From Streptomonospora nanhaiensis (GTDB lineage: Bacteria; Actinomycetota; Actinomycetes; Streptosporangiales; Streptosporangiaceae): a stretch of 64,000 nt of DNA. The notes below the pieces were generated by a model. It was not told the DNA's origin, did no database searches, and was given only the letters and a program-made list of their open reading frames with translations. The translations under genes were made by a program, and so were the position numbers. Location of the stretch: positions 5,518,001 through 5,582,000 of the forward strand of contig NZ_JACCFO010000001.1 in the NCBI RefSeq assembly GCF_013410565.1, given 5' to 3'. This document shows positions 6,393 to 14,973 of this stretch, piece after piece (the first letter of the stretch is position 1; the number at the start of each line of letters is the position of its first letter).

Positions 6393-9239
6393 ATGACGGA
6401 GACCGCCAGCGGGGCGGCCCGCAAGGGCAAGGACCGGCGCAAGGGCCTGAAGATCGAGCGGGTCTTCACCACGCCGGGCGTGCACCCATATGACGCGGTC
6501 GAGTGGGAGCGCCGGGACGTCGTCATGACCAACTGGCGCGACGGGTCGGTCAACTTCGAGCAGCGCGGCGTCGAGTTCCCCGCCTTCTGGTCGATGAACG
6601 CCACCCAGATCGTCTCCAGCAAGTACTTCCGGGGGGCCCTGGGCACCCCGCAGCGCGAGTGGAGCCTCAAGCAGCTCGTGGACCGGGTGGTGGGCACCTA
6701 CACCGCCACCGGCCGCGCGCACGGCTACTTCGCCACCGACGAGGACGCCGAGATCTTCGACCACGAGCTGAAGCACGCGCTGATCCACCAGCTGTTCAGC
6801 TTCAACTCGCCGGTCTGGTTCAACGTGGGCACGGCCTCCCAGCAGCAGGTCTCGGCCTGCTTCATCCTCTCCGTGGACGACACCATGGAGTCGATCCTCG
6901 ACTGGTACAAGGAGGAGGGGATCATCTTCAAGGGCGGCTCGGGGGCCGGGGTGAACCTCTCCCGCATCCGCTCCAGCAAGGAGCTGCTGTCCTCGGGCGG
7001 CACCGCCTCGGGCCCGGTGTCGTTCATGCGCGGCGCCGACGCCTCGGCGGGCACCATCAAGTCCGGGGGCGCCACCCGCCGCGCCGCCAAGATGGTGGTC
7101 CTCGACGTCGACCACCCCGACATCGAGGACTTCGTGGAGTCCAAGGCGCGCGAGGAGGACAAGATCCGCGCGCTGCGCGACGCCGGCTTCGACGTCGACC
7201 TGGGCGGCGCCGACATCGTCAGCGTGCAGTACCAGAACGCCAACAACTCGGTGCGGGTCTCCGACGCCTTCATGCGCGCCGTCGAGACCGGCTCGGACTT
7301 CGGCCTGACCTCGCGCACCACCGGCGAGGTGCTGGCCACCGTCGACGCCAAGGAGCTGTTCCGCAAGATGGCGCGGGCGGCGTGGGAGTGCGCCGACCCC
7401 GGGCTCCAGTACGACGACACCATCAACGACTGGCACACCACCCCCGAGAGCGGGCGCATCACCGCCAGCAACCCCTGCTCGGAGTACGTCCACCTGGACA
7501 ACTCCTCCTGCAACCTCGCCTCGATCAACCTGCTGAAGTTCCTCGGCGACGACGACACCTTCCAGATCGACACGTTCGTCAAGCTCACCGAGCTGATCAT
7601 CACGGCGATGGACATCTCCATCACCTTCGCCGACTTCCCCACCGAGAAGATCGGCGAGACCACCCGCGCCTTCCGCCAGCTGGGCATCGGCTACGCCAAC
7701 CTCGGCGCGCTGCTGATGGCCACCGGCCACGCCTACGACTCCGACGGCGGGCGCGCCGTGGCCGCCGCCATCACCTCCCTGATGACCGGCACCGCCTACA
7801 AGCGCAGCGCCGAGCTGGCCGGGGTCGTCGGCCCCTACGAGGGCTACGCCAAGAACGCCGACGCCCACAAGCGGGTCATGCGCAAGCACGCCGCCGCCAA
7901 CGACGACGTGCGCACCATCGGCGACATGGACCGCGCCATCCACACGGCGGCCACCGCGGCGTGGGAGAAGTGCCTCAAGACGGGCGAGAAGAACGGCTGG
8001 CGCAACGCCCAGGCCAGCCTGCTGGCGCCCACCGGCACCATCGGCTTCATGATGGACTGCGACACCACCGGCATCGAGCCCGACTTCTCGCTGGTCAAGT
8101 ACAAGAAGCTGGTCGGCGGCGGCTCCATGCAGATCGTCAACCAGGCCATCCCGCGGGCGCTGAAGAACCTCGGCTACCAGCAGGAGCAGGTCGAGGCGAT
8201 CGTGGAGTACATCTCCGAGAACGGCCACGTGGTCGACGCCCCGGGCCTGCGCCCGGAGCACTACGAGGTGTTCGACTGCGCCATGGGCAAGCGCTACATC
8301 AAGCCCATGGGCCACGTGGAGATGATGGCGGCGGTCCAGCCGTTCCTCTCCGGCGCGATCTCCAAGACGGTGAACGTGCCCGAGGAGGCCACCGTCGAGG
8401 ACTTCGAGCACATCTACTTCCAGGGCTGGAAGCTGGGGCTCAAGGCACTGGCGGTCTACCGCGACAACTGCAAGGTCGGCCAGCCGCTGTCCACCGGCTC
8501 CGGCGAGAAGAAGACCGCGGACACCCCGCAGGAGGCGCCCGCGCCGCAGGTCGTGGAGGTCAACCGGCCGGTGCGCCGGCGCCTGCCCAAGAAGCGGCCC
8601 AGCCAGACCGTGTCCTTCTCGGTCGGCGGCGCCGAGGGCTACATCACGGCCGGCTCCTACCCCGACGACGGGCTGGGCGAGGTCTTCATGAAGCTCGGCA
8701 AGCAGGGCTCGACCCTGGCCGGGGTGATGGACGCCTTCTCCATCGCGATCTCCATCGCGCTGCAGTACGGGGTCCCGCTGGAGACCTACGTCGAGAAGTT
8801 CACCAACATGCGGTTCGACCCGGCGGGCATGACCGACGACCCCGACATCCGCATGGCCCAGTCGGTGGTGGACTACATCTTCCGCCGCCTGGCGCTGGAC
8901 TACCTGCCCTACGAGGAGCGCGCCGCGCTGGGCGTCCTCTCGGCGGAGGAGCGCCGCGCCCAGGCCAACGGCGAGGACCCGGCCCAGGTCGCGGCCCAGG
9001 TGGAGTCCTACGCCCAGTCGGCCCCGGTGGCCCCGGCCGAGAGCGCGGCGGAGTCGACCGGCGAGCAGGGCGCGCGCCCGGCCCCCAGCACCGAGGTGCA
9101 CACCACCACCGAACTGGTGGAGCGCCAGCAGGGCTTCGTCGCCGACGCCCCGCTGTGCGTCACCTGCGGCACCAAGATGCGCCCGTCGGGCAGCTGCTAC
9201 GTCTGCGAGGGCTGCGGCTCCACCAGCGGCTGCAGCTGA
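6393..9239 (+). CDS. nrdJ: Vitamin B12-dependent (class II) ribonucleotide reductase NrdJ (948 aa)
   Basis: NrdJ reduces ribonucleotides to deoxyribonucleotides using an adenosylcobalamin-generated thiyl radical and needs no oxygen. The active site is visible: Asn360-Pro-Cys362-Ser-Glu364 (radical Cys with the N/C/E triad), and redox cysteines Cys156 (SACFI) and Cys373 (SSCNLASINL). The Cys362-Cys373 spacing equals that of the Thermotoga enzyme (322/333). A basic linker (about residues 720-740) leads to a C-terminal extension with TSCxxD-like homology and a final zinc ribbon (CVTCG...CYVCEGCG) that would shuttle electrons. The ATG at 6393 follows GGGGAG; an earlier in-frame opening at 6345 has no ribosome-binding site. 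No B12 riboswitch is seen. It lies downstream of nrdR and ends in two hairpins. Confidence 0.97.
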   Translation: MTETASGAARKGKDRRKGLKIERVFTTPGVHPYDAVEWERRDVVMTNWRDGSVNFEQRGVEFPAFWSMNATQIVSSKYFRGALGTPQREWSLKQLVDRVVGTYTATGRAHGYFATDEDAEIFDHELKHALIHQLFSFNSPVWFNVGTASQQQVSACFILSVDDTMESILDWYKEEGIIFKGGSGAGVNLSRIRSSKELLSSGGTASGPVSFMRGADASAGTIKSGGATRRAAKMVVLDVDHPDIEDFVESKAREEDKIRALRDAGFDVDLGGADIVSVQYQNANNSVRVSDAFMRAVETGSDFGLTSRTTGEVLATVDAKELFRKMARAAWECADPGLQYDDTINDWHTTPESGRITASNPCSEYVHLDNSSCNLASINLLKFLGDDDTFQIDTFVKLTELIITAMDISITFADFPTEKIGETTRAFRQLGIGYANLGALLMATGHAYDSDGGRAVAAAITSLMTGTAYKRSAELAGVVGPYEGYAKNADAHKRVMRKHAAANDDVRTIGDMDRAIHTAATAAWEKCLKTGEKNGWRNAQASLLAPTGTIGFMMDCDTTGIEPDFSLVKYKKLVGGGSMQIVNQAIPRALKNLGYQQEQVEAIVEYISENGHVVDAPGLRPEHYEVFDCAMGKRYIKPMGHVEMMAAVQPFLSGAISKTVNVPEEATVEDFEHIYFQGWKLGLKALAVYRDNCKVGQPLSTGSGEKKTADTPQEAPAPQVVEVNRPVRRRLPKKRPSQTVSFSVGGAEGYITAGSYPDDGLGEVFMKLGKQGSTLAGVMDAFSIAISIALQYGVPLETYVEKFTNMRFDPAGMTDDPDIRMAQSVVDYIFRRLALDYLPYEERAALGVLSAEERRAQANGEDPAQVAAQVESYAQSAPVAPAESAAESTGEQGARPAPSTEVHTTTELVERQQGFVADAPLCVTCGTKMRPSGSCYVCEGCGSTSGCS

Positions 9240-9299
9240 CGCCGCACGGCACCGCGGCGGGGAGGACTACCCGCCGCGGTGAGCGCTGACGGCCTGTGA

Positions 9300-9328
9300 G
9301 GGGGAAGCCGGCCCCGCCGGCTTCCCCC
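9300..9328 (+). terminator. Hairpin 1 after nrdJ
   Basis: A perfect 12-bp stem (GGGGGAAGCCGG against CCGGCTTCCCCC) with a 5-nt loop begins about 60 bases after the nrdJ stop. There is no long T-run, as is common in high-GC actinomycetes. Confidence 0.75.
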
Positions 9329-9333
9329 TCGTC

Positions 9334-9383
9334 GTGTCCGCAGGAGCCCGCCGGGGACGCGCCCGGCGGGCTCCTGCGGACAC
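9334..9383 (+). terminator. Hairpin 2 after nrdJ (22-bp perfect stem)
   Basis: The arms 9334-9355 and 9362-9383 are perfect reverse complements with a 6-nt loop. It follows the first hairpin by 5 bases. Together they should insulate nrdJ from the region downstream; being symmetric, it may also stop antisense transcription. Confidence 0.7.
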
Positions 9384-10128
9384 GGCCCCCTCGGCCGCCC
9401 GCGGCCGGGGCGGGCCCCGACCGGGCCGCCCGGTGGGGCGCGGGTGCCGGGCGGTGGTGGAAAAACCGTCCGACCTGGGGAGCGGGGCCGGTCGGACCGG
9501 TCTGGTCGGGGCCGGGTGCGGCGGTCGAGATCACGGGGCCCGCGATGGGGGAGTGGTACGGGCGCGGCCGCGTACGGGCGTCGTCGCCGAGCGCGCCCGG
9601 GGCCTCACGCGGTGCGAGAACGCCTCTTGCGCCCCAGAAGGCACGCTTTTAGCATCGGGGCAGCGCAGGGGAAAGCCAACCACTGCCACACGAACACTAC
9701 TCCCACCGCATCCGTCCCCACACGGATGCTGCTCCGGGCCGGCGCGGGCCGGCCCCGCCTCCCATCTCCCCGACTCCCTGCTCCGAGGACGACGAGATGC
9801 AGCCCCGCCCACGGCCCACCGCCCGCCGCGCCGCCGCCCCGCCCCCCGGCCGCGCGGGCCGCCCCGGCCCGGGCCGCGCCCCCGCCGCCGTCCCGCCCGC
9901 CGCCCGCGGCGGCACCCGCTCCCCCCGCGCCGCGCGGGGGAGAGGCGAGGCCGGCACCGCCGCCTCGCACGCGGACGCCTCGCGCTCCGCCCCACCACGC
10001 CGCCGGTGCCCGGCCGCGCCTCCCCGCGCCGGGCGCCGGCGGCGCATCCCCTGAAAGCGGGCGCGCCGCGCACCGGCGACCGGTGCGCGGCGCGCCCGCC
10101 CTGCCCCCATCAGAAGGGATCCCCCCCC
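9384..10128. other. Non-coding gap between nrdJ terminators and the GH64 gene
   Basis: Very C- and G-rich. All open frames have low-complexity Pro/Arg/Ala composition and no ribosome-binding site except at the GH64 start. A short less GC-rich stretch (about 9640-9720) is the likeliest place for the glucanase promoter, but no clear -35/-10 pair or carbohydrate-regulator operator is seen. Confidence 0.5.
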
Positions 10129-11307
10129 ATGATCGACCGACGGTCCTTCCTGCGCGGAGTGGGCGCCGCGGCCGTGGCCGCCCCGCTCCTCGGCGCCGCG
10201 GCCTGCGGCGCGCGGCCCGGCGCCGCCCGGCTCACCGACGGCGCCCAGGCCGGCGCGCTGCCGGTGTCCTTCGTCAACAACAGCGGCTACCCCGACAGCG
10301 CCGTGCGGGTCTACATCGTCGGCACCGACCTGGCGACCGGGCAGCAGTGCCGCGTCACCCGCGACGGCGCCGCCGCGCCGGTCCAGGAGTCCGACAACGC
10401 CGACAACGGCTTCACCGACTACGCCATCCCGCTCACCGAAACGGCCGGGCTGACCCTGCCCTTCATGTCCGGCCGGATCTACCTCGCCCTGGAGGACAAG
10501 CTCCGCTTCAAGGTCGTGGCCGACGGCAACGGCCGCCCCGCCCTCCAGTACCCGGCCGGCTGGGTCGAGAGCGACCCCAACTACACCGTCCTGCACGACA
10601 CGGTCGAGTTCACGCACAACGACACCGGCATGTACTGCAACACCACCATGGTCGACCAGTTCAGCGTGCCCCTGGCCATCCGGCTGAGCGGCGAGCGCGA
10701 GCAGACCACCGGGGCCCTCAAGCCCGGCGGCCGCGCCCTGGTGTTCGACGAGATCGCGGCCCACCCCGACTTCTCCCCGCTCGTGGTCGGCGACCGGCTC
10801 CGCGTTATCGCCCCCGGCCACGGCATCGACAGCGGCCGCTTCCCCGCCGACTACTACGCCGCCTACATCGACGAGGTCTGGGCCCGCTACGGCGGCACCG
10901 ACCTGCGCGTCACCACCAACACGGGCACCTTCACCGGCCGGGTCGACGGCTCCGGGCGCCTGGCCTTCGGCGGCGGTGTCGCGCCCTTCGCCCGCCCCTC
11001 CACCCGCGACGTCCTCTTCTGCGACGGCGCCCTGGCGGCACCCAACGACGGCGTGACCGGCCCGGTCGCCGCGATCCTGGGCGCCGCCTTCAACCGCTCG
11101 ACCCTGCTCACCACGGCCGAGCACCCCGTCACCGACCCCGCCGCCTTCTACACCGCCCCGACCACCAACCACTACGCCCGCGTCATGCACGAGGCCAGCG
11201 AGGACGGCCGCGCCTACGGCTTCGCCTTCGACGACGTGTCGGAGTTCGCGTCCTACATCCAGGACCACGCCCCCACGTCCTTCGAGGTCACCCTCACCCC
11301 GTTCTGA
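10129..11307 (+). CDS. Secreted GH64-family beta-1,3-glucanase (392 aa)
   Basis: Predicted to cleave beta-1,3-glucan to laminaripentaose-type products outside the cell, useful against fungal walls. A twin-arginine signal (Arg4-Arg5-Ser-Phe-Leu) followed by an Ala-rich hydrophobic stretch ending near residue 27 indicates Tat export. A Cys follows Ala-Ala-Ala, but the lipobox is weak, so lipoprotein status is uncertain. The GH64 core motif contains Glu160 (VEFTHND) and Asp176 (MVDQFSVPL). Their spacing of 16 equals that of the catalytic Glu154/Asp170 pair of the Streptomyces matensis enzyme. No carbohydrate-binding module is attached. The ATG at 10129 has AAGGGA upstream. It stands alone between two gaps. 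A thaumatin-like non-catalytic protein is less likely given both acids. Confidence 0.85.
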   Translation: MIDRRSFLRGVGAAAVAAPLLGAAACGARPGAARLTDGAQAGALPVSFVNNSGYPDSAVRVYIVGTDLATGQQCRVTRDGAAAPVQESDNADNGFTDYAIPLTETAGLTLPFMSGRIYLALEDKLRFKVVADGNGRPALQYPAGWVESDPNYTVLHDTVEFTHNDTGMYCNTTMVDQFSVPLAIRLSGEREQTTGALKPGGRALVFDEIAAHPDFSPLVVGDRLRVIAPGHGIDSGRFPADYYAAYIDEVWARYGGTDLRVTTNTGTFTGRVDGSGRLAFGGGVAPFARPSTRDVLFCDGALAAPNDGVTGPVAAILGAAFNRSTLLTTAEHPVTDPAAFYTAPTTNHYARVMHEASEDGRAYGFAFDDVSEFASYIQDHAPTSFEVTLTPF

Positions 11308-11622
11308 CCCGGCACCGAGCCCGAGGGCGGACCCGGCCCCCCGGCCCGGTCCGCTCTCGGGCGGCGTACGGCGCGTACCTGACGTACTCGACGTACGTGG
11401 CGGTGGCTGGGGTGGTGAGGGCGACACCGAGGAGGTACCGCCATGGCCGCCGCCGTGCACTTCGACGGCTACACAGAGGCGAGATCCCACTTCCGAGCGC
11501 TGCTAGCGGAGGCGGCGTGGCCGGAGGCGGGCACCGACACGAGGACGGGCCACCGGGTCATCGGCTGATTACTCCGCTCGCGCGATGGGTAACCCGTCGT
11601 CACCGATCGGAAGGTGATCGAC
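11308..11622. other. Gap with an antitoxin remnant
   Basis: Between the GH64 gene and the CBS-domain gene. A run with repeated CGTAC (about 11365-11398) lies ahead of the short remnant at 11443. No terminator-quality hairpin beyond a weak CCGGGC/GCCCGG pairing is seen. Confidence 0.4.
11443..11568 (+). pseudogene. Truncated Phd/YefM-like antitoxin remnant (41 codons)
   Basis: After GAGGAGG (11429-11435) an ATG opens a 41-residue frame. Its first 25 residues (VHFDGYTEARSHFRALLAEA) look like the DNA-binding N-terminus of actinobacterial 'prevent-host-death' (Phd/YefM) antitoxins. The following strand-turn and dimerisation part is missing: the frame runs into unrelated residues and stops at 11566-11568. 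No toxin gene is next to it. I read it as a decayed toxin-antitoxin remnant; a functional mini-protein is possible because the ribosome-binding site is intact. Family assignment is from memory of the motif and is moderate. Confidence 0.45.
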
Positions 11623-12051
11623 ATGCTGATCGCTGAGATCCTGCGTGCCAAGGGCACGCGGGTCGAGACCATCACACCCGACGCGACAGTGGCCGACCTC
11701 CTCACCCGCCTCGCCCGGCGCAACATCGGCGCCGCCGTGGTCGTCCGCGACGGCACCGTGGCGGGCATCGCGTCCGAGCGCGACGTCGTGCGCCGGCTGG
11801 AGCAGCGCGGCTCCGGCCTCCTGGCCGACCTTGTCTCCGAGATCATGACCGCCGCCGTCATCACCTGCGCGCCCGACGACACCGTCGACACGCTCACCGT
11901 CGTGATGACCGAGAACCGCGTCCGCCACGTCCCCGTGCTGTCCGCCGGCCGCCTGGTCGGGATCGTCAGCATCGGCGACGTCGTCAAGAGCCGCATCCAG
12001 CAGTTGGAGCAGGACCGCCGGCAGCTGGAGTCCTACATCACCCAGGGCTGA
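11623..12051 (+). CDS. CBS-domain-pair protein (142 aa)
   Basis: A stand-alone Bateman module: two CBS motifs (about residues 7-60 and 70-125), each with the G-hydrophobic-V/I-S-x-x-D signature (GIASERDVV and GIVSIGDVV). Such modules bind adenosyl nucleotides (AMP, ATP, SAM or NADH) and sense energy state; the partner is not evident. A short Gln/Arg-rich helix ends the protein. The ATG at 11623 is preferred over an in-frame GTG at 11614 because GGAAGG (11609-11614) is correctly spaced from the ATG and overlaps the GTG. It is preceded by an antitoxin remnant and followed by a convergent small membrane-protein gene. Confidence 0.88.
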   Translation: MLIAEILRAKGTRVETITPDATVADLLTRLARRNIGAAVVVRDGTVAGIASERDVVRRLEQRGSGLLADLVSEIMTAAVITCAPDDTVDTLTVVMTENRVRHVPVLSAGRLVGIVSIGDVVKSRIQQLEQDRRQLESYITQG

Positions 12052-12147
12052 GGCCCGCGCCCGGGACCCGGCGGACGGCGCCGTCCCACCGGGCCCGGCG
12101 GCGGCGCGGGGCCGCCCCGCGCCGCCGGCCCCGGCCTCCCGCCGGGG

Positions 12148-12459
12148 TCAGTCGCGCCCGCCGCCCCGGCGGTCGGCCAGGACGTGGGCCGCGGCCCCCG
12201 TGGCGGCCGTGACCGCCAGCACGGCGGGCCAGGCGCCCATCCGCTTGGCCAGCGGGTGGGCCAGACCGAACGCCCCGCTGTAGACCGCCGACAGCGCGGC
12301 GGCCGTGGGCAGGCCCGCGCTGCGCCGCCAGCTGCGGAACGCCGCCGCGCCGCAGGCGGCCAGCACCGCGCCGCCGAGCCGGCGGTTCTTGGTGGTCCGG
12401 GCCGCGGCGTACCCGCCGATCAGGCCGGCCGTGGTGTAGACGCTGCTGGGAACCCTCAT
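12148..12459 (-). CDS. Small Ala-rich membrane protein, unknown function (103 aa)
   Basis: I do not recognise the family. Hydrophobic stretches at about residues 8-20, 28-45, 55-70 and 76-95, separated by Arg/Lys-rich turns, suggest two to four membrane passes and a basic cytoplasmic tail. The ATG at 12459 is chosen because GGAG lies 5 bases upstream; an earlier in-frame GTG at 12465 would overlap that site. It is convergent with the CBS gene and is followed upstream by a GC-rich gap. Confidence 0.6.
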   Translation of the reverse strand: MRVPSSVYTTAGLIGGYAAARTTKNRRLGGAVLAACGAAAFRSWRRSAGLPTAAALSAVYSGAFGLAHPLAKRMGAWPAVLAVTAATGAAAHVLADRRGGGRD

Positions 12460-12745
12460 CTGCACTCCTGTCGCATCCGGGCGGCACGGCCGGAACCGGG
12501 CGACCCCGGCCGCGCTCCACCGCCGACGCTACCCCCTCGCCGCCCGCCCGCTCGGCCGGACGCCCCGGAGCGGACGCGCTCCCGCCGGGTCATCCGGCGC
12601 GGGACCCCTCCAAGCGGCCGCGCCCCTGCGGACGCCTCCGCGCTCCCGCCCGTCCATCCCGCGCGGCCGCTCCCGGCAGGTGCTCCGCGGACGCGCCCGC
12701 GCGCGCCGCCGGCCGCCCCGGGCCGCGCCGTGCGCGCACGCGGAC

Positions 12746-13381
12746 TCAGTAGGCGGCGGTGAACCGCGCCCGGAGGTGCCGGGGCCGCTCGGCCTCGTCC
12801 AGCAGGACCGAGGCGAGGTCGCCCATGGAGATCCGCGAGACGCCGCGGGCGTCCACCACCAGTTCGTCGCCGCCCAGCCGGTAGCGCCCGGTGCGCCCGC
12901 CCGGCTCCAGCAGCGCGGGCGGGCTGAGGTAGGTCCAGGCCGCACCGGTCGCGGCCCGGCACACGGCCAACTGCTCGGCGCACGCCCGCGCGATGGCCGC
13001 CAGGTCGGCGGGGAAGTCCGGCGCCTCCATCACCGTGGTGCCGGTACCGGGCACGGTCAGCGTGGCCGCGCCGCCCACCAGCAGCAGCCGGGCACCCGTG
13101 CGGCCGACCCCTGCCAGCAGCGACCGCGCCGTGTCCACCAGGTCGGACTCGCGGCCGGGCGCCGGCCGGGTCGCGCCCACCACCACGTCGCTGTCTCGGC
13201 TCAGCTCCGCCACGTCGGCGGCCTTCCCGGCGTCGCCGGTGCGGAGTTCGGCCCCCGCCGGGACCTCGGCGAACCGCTCCGGGTTTCGGACGACGGCGGT
13301 GACCGCGTGGCCCCGGGCGAGTGCCTCGGCGACGACGTGCCGGCCGACGCTTCCGGCGGCTCCGAAGACGGTGATACGCAT
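12746..13381 (-). CDS. NAD(P)-binding NmrA/SDR-like reductase (211 aa)
   Basis: An atypical short-chain reductase. The N-terminus has the Rossmann motif GAAGSVG (residues 7-13) followed by a helix and a VVRN turn that would contact the NADP phosphate. The length (about 210 aa) and the absence of a clear YxxxK dyad fit the NAD(P)H-binding 'NmrA-like' or biliverdin-reductase-B-like group (PF13460) rather than classical SDRs. The start has GGAAGGAAA just upstream. The substrate is unknown. It lies next to an MFS exporter and a LysR regulator that point the same way or divergently, so it could belong to a redox- or xenobiotic-response group, but a 277-bp gap separates it from the MFS gene. Confidence 0.8.
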   Translation of the reverse strand: MRITVFGAAGSVGRHVVAEALARGHAVTAVVRNPERFAEVPAGAELRTGDAGKAADVAELSRDSDVVVGATRPAPGRESDLVDTARSLLAGVGRTGARLLLVGGAATLTVPGTGTTVMEAPDFPADLAAIARACAEQLAVCRAATGAAWTYLSPPALLEPGGRTGRYRLGGDELVVDARGVSRISMGDLASVLLDEAERPRHLRARFTAAY

Positions 13382-13658
13382 GGCTGTTTCCTTCCAACGA
13401 GGGTGGAACGGGTTGGGGGAGAGGGGGAGGGGGAACGGGCGGCGGGCCGCGGCCGATGCGGGCCTCGGGCGTGTTCCGCGGGTACCCGCTCTGCCGCGCG
13501 GCGGCCCTGGCGGCGGTTCCCGCGCCGCCGCGTTCCGCGCTTCGCCCGGCGGGCGCGCCCGGCCGTCCCCGGCGCTCCGGCGGGGACCGCCGGCGTCCGG
13601 GACCCGGCGCGGTCCCGCGAGGGCGGCACCGCGGGCGCGGGTACCGCGTGGAGCGCGC

Positions 13659-14894
13659 CTAACCGCGCCGGGCCGCCCAGCGGCGTTCGGCCGCCCAGGT
13701 CGCGAACGTCGCGGCGGCCAGCGCGCCGCCCAGCGCGCTCGCGCCCGGCCAGCCGGCGGCGACCCACACCACGGGGGCCAGGGCCGAGCCCGCCGCGCCT
13801 CCGGCGAAGAACGCCGTCATGAACGCCGAGTTGACCCGGTTGCGGATCTTCTCGCCCAGCCCGTAGACGACGTTCTGGTTGGAGTTGAGCACCGCCTGCT
13901 GCGCCGCGTTGAGCACCAGCACCCCGCCCAGCAGCCACGGCAGGGACTGCCCGCCCGCGCCGATCATCGGCCAGGCCAGCGCCAGCAGCAGCGCGCCGCC
14001 GCCGGTCACCCACTGCGTCAGCCCCCGGTCGGCCAGCCGCCCGGCCACCGGGGTGGCCAGCGTGCCCGCCACGCCCACCAGGCCGAACAGGCCGATCGCG
14101 GCCTCGGTCCAGCCGTAGCCGGGACCGGCCAGCAGGAACGTCACCGCCGTCCAGAACAGGGTGAACGACGCCATCGACAGCGCCCCGATCGCCGCCCGCC
14201 ACCGCAGCACCGGCTCGTCGCGGAACAGCGACAGCGTCGAGCCCAGCAGCCGCGGGTAGGACAGCCCGGCCGGCGTGTGCAGCCGGGGCAGCCGCCGCCA
14301 CAGCAGCACCGCCACCGCCGCCACGAGCACGGCGTGCACCCAGAAGACGGTGCGCCAGCCGCCCAGTTCCGACAGGCCCCCGGCGAACGTGCGGGCCAGC
14401 AGGCTGCCCAGCAGCAGCCCGGTCATCACCGTGCCCACCACCCGGCCCCGCCGCGCGGGGTCGGCCAGCGCCACCGCGAAGGGCACCACGACCTGCGCGG
14501 CCACCGAGGCCAGCGCCGTCAGCAGGGTGCCCGCCAGCAGCACCGGCCCGTTCGGCGCCGCCGCGCTCACCAGCAGGAACGCGGCCGTGGCGCCGAGCAG
14601 CCCCACCGCCAGCCCGCGCCGTTCGACCAGGTCGCCCAGCGGCACCAGCAGGATGAGGCCCAGCGCGTAGCCGACCTGGGCCGCCGTCACGACCAATCCG
14701 GCGCCGGTGGGGCCGAGGTGCAGGTCGCGGCCGATGACGTCCAGCAGCGGCTGCGCGAAGTAGTTGCCCGCCACCGCCAGCCCCGTGGCCGCCGACATCA
14801 GCAGCAGCAGGCCGCCGCCCAGCGCGTCGCCCGCCCGTGTTCCGGGTGGCCCGGCCACCCCCGCGCGCTCGCCGCGCGTCTGTGTGATTGCCAT
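13659..14894 (-). CDS. MFS transporter, drug/metabolite exporter type (411 aa)
   Basis: Twelve hydrophobic segments are readable across the protein. After TM2 there is the loop motif (PLGDLVERRG), matching the MFS motif A (GxxxDRxGRR-like), and a central cytoplasmic loop near residue 200. Overall similarity is to the arabinose-efflux/drug-H+ antiporter type. The ATG at 14894 has GAGGG just upstream; an in-frame codon at 14918 lacks a ribosome-binding site. It is divergent from a LysR regulator with a 79-bp shared region containing a long palindrome, which strongly suggests that the regulator controls this exporter. The substrate is unknown. Confidence 0.87.
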   Translation of the reverse strand: MAITQTRGERAGVAGPPGTRAGDALGGGLLLLMSAATGLAVAGNYFAQPLLDVIGRDLHLGPTGAGLVVTAAQVGYALGLILLVPLGDLVERRGLAVGLLGATAAFLLVSAAAPNGPVLLAGTLLTALASVAAQVVVPFAVALADPARRGRVVGTVMTGLLLGSLLARTFAGGLSELGGWRTVFWVHAVLVAAVAVLLWRRLPRLHTPAGLSYPRLLGSTLSLFRDEPVLRWRAAIGALSMASFTLFWTAVTFLLAGPGYGWTEAAIGLFGLVGVAGTLATPVAGRLADRGLTQWVTGGGALLLALAWPMIGAGGQSLPWLLGGVLVLNAAQQAVLNSNQNVVYGLGEKIRNRVNSAFMTAFFAGGAAGSALAPVVWVAAGWPGASALGGALAAATFATWAAERRWAARRG

Positions 14895-14946
14895 GCCCTC
14901 AGCCTGCTGCGAAAGCATTCATGAGTCCAACACATGTTTGTCATCG

Positions 14947-14971
14947 GATCGATCGTGCGGCACGATCGATC
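14947..14971. promoter_or_regulatory. 25-bp palindrome, probable LysR-family operator
   Basis: A perfect inverted repeat: GATCGATCGTGC (14947-14958), one central base, then GCACGATCGATC (14960-14971). It contains T-N11-A spaced bases as expected for LysR regulators. It ends 2 bases before the lysR-type ATG and 53 bases from the divergent MFS start, so it can control both. Confidence 0.75.
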
Positions 14972-14973
14972 CC

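Noticed and set aside
5616-9101. Long minus-strand frame antisense to nrdR/nrdJ
   Set aside because: Shadow of nrdJ with Leu/Gly/Val/His-rich repeats; nrdJ is unambiguous.
13456-13662. Short plus-strand frame between the reductase and MFS genes
   Set aside because: Arg/Ala/Gly low complexity with no ribosome-binding site.
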